Source of the DNA: Folioceros fuciformis
Taxonomy: Eukaryota > Anthocerotophyta > Anthocerotopsida > Anthocerotales
Length of the DNA: 64,000 nucleotides
NCBI GenBank assembly: GCA_049999805.1
Contig: JBNGIO010006316.1
Coordinates: forward strand, 174,558 to 238,557
Direction: 5' to 3'
Part shown: positions 61,327-64,000 of the stretch, piece after piece
How positions within the stretch are numbered: position 1 is the first letter of the stretch
Layout: each line of letters opens with the position of its first letter
Notes under the pieces: generated by a model
Database searches by the model: none
What the model saw: the letters and a program-made list of their open reading frames with translations, nothing else
What the model was told of the DNA's origin: nothing
Made by a program: the position numbers and the translations under genes

Positions 61327-64000
61327 TTACGTCGTCGCTGTATTCGATTTACTTGCCTGGTCATCAGAATGGAAACATCTGTGGTGGCCCTGTTCACAAA
61401 CGCTTTCAGCCTTGAAAGATGTCATATCCTTTGGTGAAATGTTGGCTTCTCTACGAACCGATTGGTTTATTTCAGCCCTATTCAGGATTGATTCGTCATT
61501 GGGATGCAATTTCTGCCCAACCAAAAAACTATGAACCATTCCGTCTCTGTCTGTCCACCAGCTCAGACCCGGTTGCTTCCAAGCCTTGATGTGTATTCTC
61601 CTTGTGCGCATCTCCTGCGCCTCCTCCCACATCTGGGCACCAGTGAATATAGTTGACATCAACACATACGCTGCAGGGTCATCGTTGTCTAGAGTCACTG
61701 CTTGGTTGAAAGCATGGTAGCCCATGTCGACATTGCCCCACTTACGGCAAGCACTCATCAGAGTGTGCCAAACTGCAGCATTAGGGGGAACAGGCAGTGC
61801 CTTTATCAAACCCAGTGCCTCATCTAATCGCCCGGCACGGCCCAGGACATCCACCATGCATGTGTAGTGATCCACCGTGGGAGTGATGCCATACTGTCTG
61901 CTCATAGCTTCAAACCACTCTCTTCCCTTGCTCACTAGACCTGCATGACTGCAGACAGTTAGTACACTAAGGAAGGTTATGCCGACTGGCTGTATACCAT
62001 ACCCTTTCATTTTTTTTACCAGATCGAAGACCTCCTCACTGTCTCCTTGGCAGGTGTAGCCTGCGATCAGTGCACTCCACACAGCGACATCCTTTTTGGG
62101 CATTGTATCGAACACCTGCTGTGCATCAACCATGCTCCCAGCCTTCCCGTACATGTGTATCAAACTTCCAGCCACTAACGGATCCACGTGCAGCCCCTTT
62201 TCTTCAATCTGTGCATGCAGTTGCCTTCCCAGATGCAGAGCAGCCACATTTGCACAAGCCTGCAGGAGGCACACAAATGTCAAGGAATCAGGAGCAGCAA
62301 TGTCTTCTTCCTTCATAGCCATGTAAAGACGAAGCGCTTCCTGGCCCATGCCTTGCTGGGAATAAGCTGCTATCATGACATTCCACGTCACCACATCTTT
62401 TTCGCCAAGTCCGTGAAACACTTTGCGAGCATCTTCGAGGCTGCCACACTTTGCATACATGTTTATTAAACTGTTGGCTACAAATACAGCTTCACGTCCA
62501 CCTTGTGGAATTTGCGCATGAAGTTGCTTTCCCGTCTCGAGCGCTGGGGTGCCCACACTTGCACATGCCTGCAGGAGACACACAAATGTCACAATATCAG
62601 GTACAGCAATGCCTTCTGCTTGCATGAGATTGTAGAGATGAAGGGCTTCCTGGCCCATGCCCTGCTGGGAATACCCTGCTATCATAGCAGTCCACGTCAC
62701 TACATCCTTTTGACCGAGAGCCTCAAACACTCTCTGAGCATCTTCTAAGCTGCCACACTTCGCGTACATGTTCACCAGACTGCTGGCTACAAACACATCA
62801 GCCCCATGTCCGTGTTGTGTGATTTCTGCATGAAGCTGCTTCCCCTCCTCCAACGCTTGGGTGCCCACACTTGCACATGCCTGCAGAAGGCGCACAAACG
62901 TAACAGAATCAGGTATAGCAACACCGTCTCGGTGCATAGAACTGTAAAGATGAAGAGCTTCCTGGCCCATACCCTGCTGGGAATACCCTGTGATCATGGA
63001 ATTCCACGTTACCACATCCTTTCGACCAAGCCCATCAAACACCCTTTGAGCCTCATCCAAGCTGCCACACTTTGAATACATGTTTACCAGACTACTGGCC
63101 ACAAATATATCAGCTTCAATTCTCCGATCCCGGACTTGTGCATGAAGCTCCCTCCCCTTCTCCAAAGCTGGGGGGCCCAGACTTGCACATGCTTGCAGGA
63201 GGCACGCAAATGTGACAGAATCAGGTCCCACAATGCCTTCCTCTTGCATCGCAGAGTATAGACGAAGTGCTTCCTGGCCCATAGCATTCTGGGAATACCC
63301 TGCTATCATGGCATTCCAAGTCACCACATCCTTTTGGCCAACCCCGTCAAACACACTTTGGGCGTCTTCCAAGCTGCAGCATTTCGCATACATGTCTACC
63401 AAGCAATTGCATACAAACAAGTCGCCTTCAACTCCAGTAGCCAACGCGTCAGCATGCACCTGCAGCCCAGTCCGTAAGTCTAATGCCCTGGCACAGGCCT
63501 GCAGGGCTGCAACAAACAGATGGCCGTCTGGCTTCACGCCTGACCTGCGCATCCGATGATACAGCTGTATGGCCTGCTTGTCCTTGCCCAGTTTAACATG
63601 CGCAGATATTATTGAAGACCACATGAAGGCATCTGGTTGGACAACCGCTTCCAGAACATCCGTCGCGTTTTGCAATCTGCCCTGAAAGGCATACATGCGC
63701 AGGATGTGGTTGGACAAGAAGGTATCCGACTGGTACCCCATTCTTACCGAGAAAGCATGGACACGCCGACCCCGAACAAGGTCCTTCTCCAGTATACATC
63801 TCTTCAGCAAAGAGTACAAGAGGGATTTGGAAATGCCGCATTCTGTCTTCACCAGAACTCCTAATCCCTCGACAGCCTCCCGTAGACTTCCCTGATGACA
63901 TAGCTTGCTCACTGCTTCAGCTCTTAAGCCCCCTCGGTATCCTTCCCCACGTCCACGGTTCGCAGAGCGAGCTACGAGGACGCGCTCAGCCCAGCTTCCC
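61327..64000 (-). CDS. Pentatricopeptide-repeat protein, PLS class, with near-identical tandem repeats (5' end beyond window)
   Basis: Open frame from the window edge to the stop at 61327, at least 890 aa. No ATG lies in the frame upstream of codon GTG 63912 and the frame stays open to 63999, so the true start is outside the window. PLS motifs cover nearly all of it (DVVTWNAMIAGYSQNAMGQE, NMYAKCGSLEDAQRVFEALG, FVCLLQACASVG, KQLHAQI). Four units of 309-312 bases (anchored at 62337, 62646, 62958, 63270) are nearly identical, a recent internal expansion. E and E+ follow (WHTLMSACRKWGNVDMGYHA, WEEAQEMRTRRIHIKAWKQP, GLSWWTDRDGMVHSFLVGQK). The tail (HHRCFHSDDQASK) looks like a broken DYW start at the HxE site. 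Expected role: organelle RNA binding or editing. Confidence 0.92.
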   Translation of the reverse strand, partial: GSWAERVLVARSANRGRGEGYRGGLRAEAVSKLCHQGSLREAVEGLGVLVKTECGISKSLLYSLLKRCILEKDLVRGRRVHAFSVRMGYQSDTFLSNHILRMYAFQGRLQNATDVLEAVVQPDAFMWSSIISAHVKLGKDKQAIQLYHRMRRSGVKPDGHLFVAALQACARALDLRTGLQVHADALATGVEGDLFVCNCLVDMYAKCCSLEDAQSVFDGVGQKDVVTWNAMIAGYSQNAMGQEALRLYSAMQEEGIVGPDSVTFACLLQACASLGPPALEKGRELHAQVRDRRIEADIFVASSLVNMYSKCGSLDEAQRVFDGLGRKDVVTWNSMITGYSQQGMGQEALHLYSSMHRDGVAIPDSVTFVRLLQACASVGTQALEEGKQLHAEITQHGHGADVFVASSLVNMYAKCGSLEDAQRVFEALGQKDVVTWTAMIAGYSQQGMGQEALHLYNLMQAEGIAVPDIVTFVCLLQACASVGTPALETGKQLHAQIPQGGREAVFVANSLINMYAKCGSLEDARKVFHGLGEKDVVTWNVMIAAYSQQGMGQEALRLYMAMKEEDIAAPDSLTFVCLLQACANVAALHLGRQLHAQIEEKGLHVDPLVAGSLIHMYGKAGSMVDAQQVFDTMPKKDVAVWSALIAGYTCQGDSEEVFDLVKKMKGYGIQPVGITFLSVLTVCSHAGLVSKGREWFEAMSRQYGITPTVDHYTCMVDVLGRAGRLDEALGLIKALPVPPNAAVWHTLMSACRKWGNVDMGYHAFNQAVTLDNDDPAAYVLMSTIFTGAQMWEEAQEMRTRRIHIKAWKQPGLSWWTDRDGMVHSFLVGQKLHPNDESILNRAEINQSVRREANISPKDMTSFKAESVCEQGHHRCFHSDDQASKSNTATT

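Noticed and set aside
63912-63914. GTG at 63912 as start of the second PPR gene
   Set aside because: The frame is open upstream to the window edge with no stop, so the gene most likely starts outside the window.

Overview
The window is nuclear DNA from a land plant. The evidence is genes split by many short GT-AG introns (mostly about 60-120 bases), organelle-targeted housekeeping enzymes, a plant-type plastid glucose transporter, a CLASP with plant layout, and two long PLS-class pentatricopeptide (PPR) genes. Very short introns, high gene density and large intronless PPR genes fit a lycophyte such as Selaginella. That placement is inference. Runs of N at 26466, 43443 and 44923 show a draft assembly.

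Layout, left to right. 0-7.1 kb: a complete 27-exon P4-ATPase flippase (ALA3 type, +). 7.1-12.1 kb: a gene-poor stretch with a small phi-class glutathione transferase (+) whose stop codon lies inside a minisatellite, and a possible decayed armadillo-repeat fragment. 12.1-21.0 kb: plastid carbamoyl-phosphate synthase large subunit (-), a SASA-family carbohydrate esterase (+) and a 12-exon plastidic glucose transporter (-). 21.4-27.2 kb: an accessory block with a dead PIF/Harbinger transposon (transposase and Myb/SANT protein, both broken) and several tandem repeats. 27.2-35.4 kb: organellar asparaginyl-tRNA synthetase (-), an acidic-repeat plant protein of unknown function (+), a Josephin/ataxin-3-like deubiquitinase (-) and a HAD acid phosphatase (-). 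35.9-58.2 kb: a very compact block of CLASP (-), WDR74/NSA1-like (+), MSH3 (-), a MYST acetyltransferase (+) and an NDUFAF7/MidA-like methyltransferase (-), alternating head-to-head and tail-to-tail with 116-383 bases between coding ends. 58.6-64.0 kb: two PPR genes tail-to-tail with 33 bases between stops; the second runs off the window.

How the genes relate: most are unrelated single-copy housekeeping genes packed closely. Several act in organelles (carB, AsnRS, glucose transporter, NDUFAF7-like, PPRs). MSH3 and the MYST acetyltransferase share a 116-base intergenic region and both act on chromatin or DNA. CLASP and WDR74 share a 267-base region.

I rebuilt exon structures by hand from splice motifs, reading-frame phase and remembered family conservation. 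Most exons join with matching phase, but no alignment or transcript was available. I found no convincing new biological system. The best leads are the recently duplicated PPR array, the PPR C-termini, two GC-AG introns, the repeat-encoded protein tails, the unknown acidic protein and the shared promoters.
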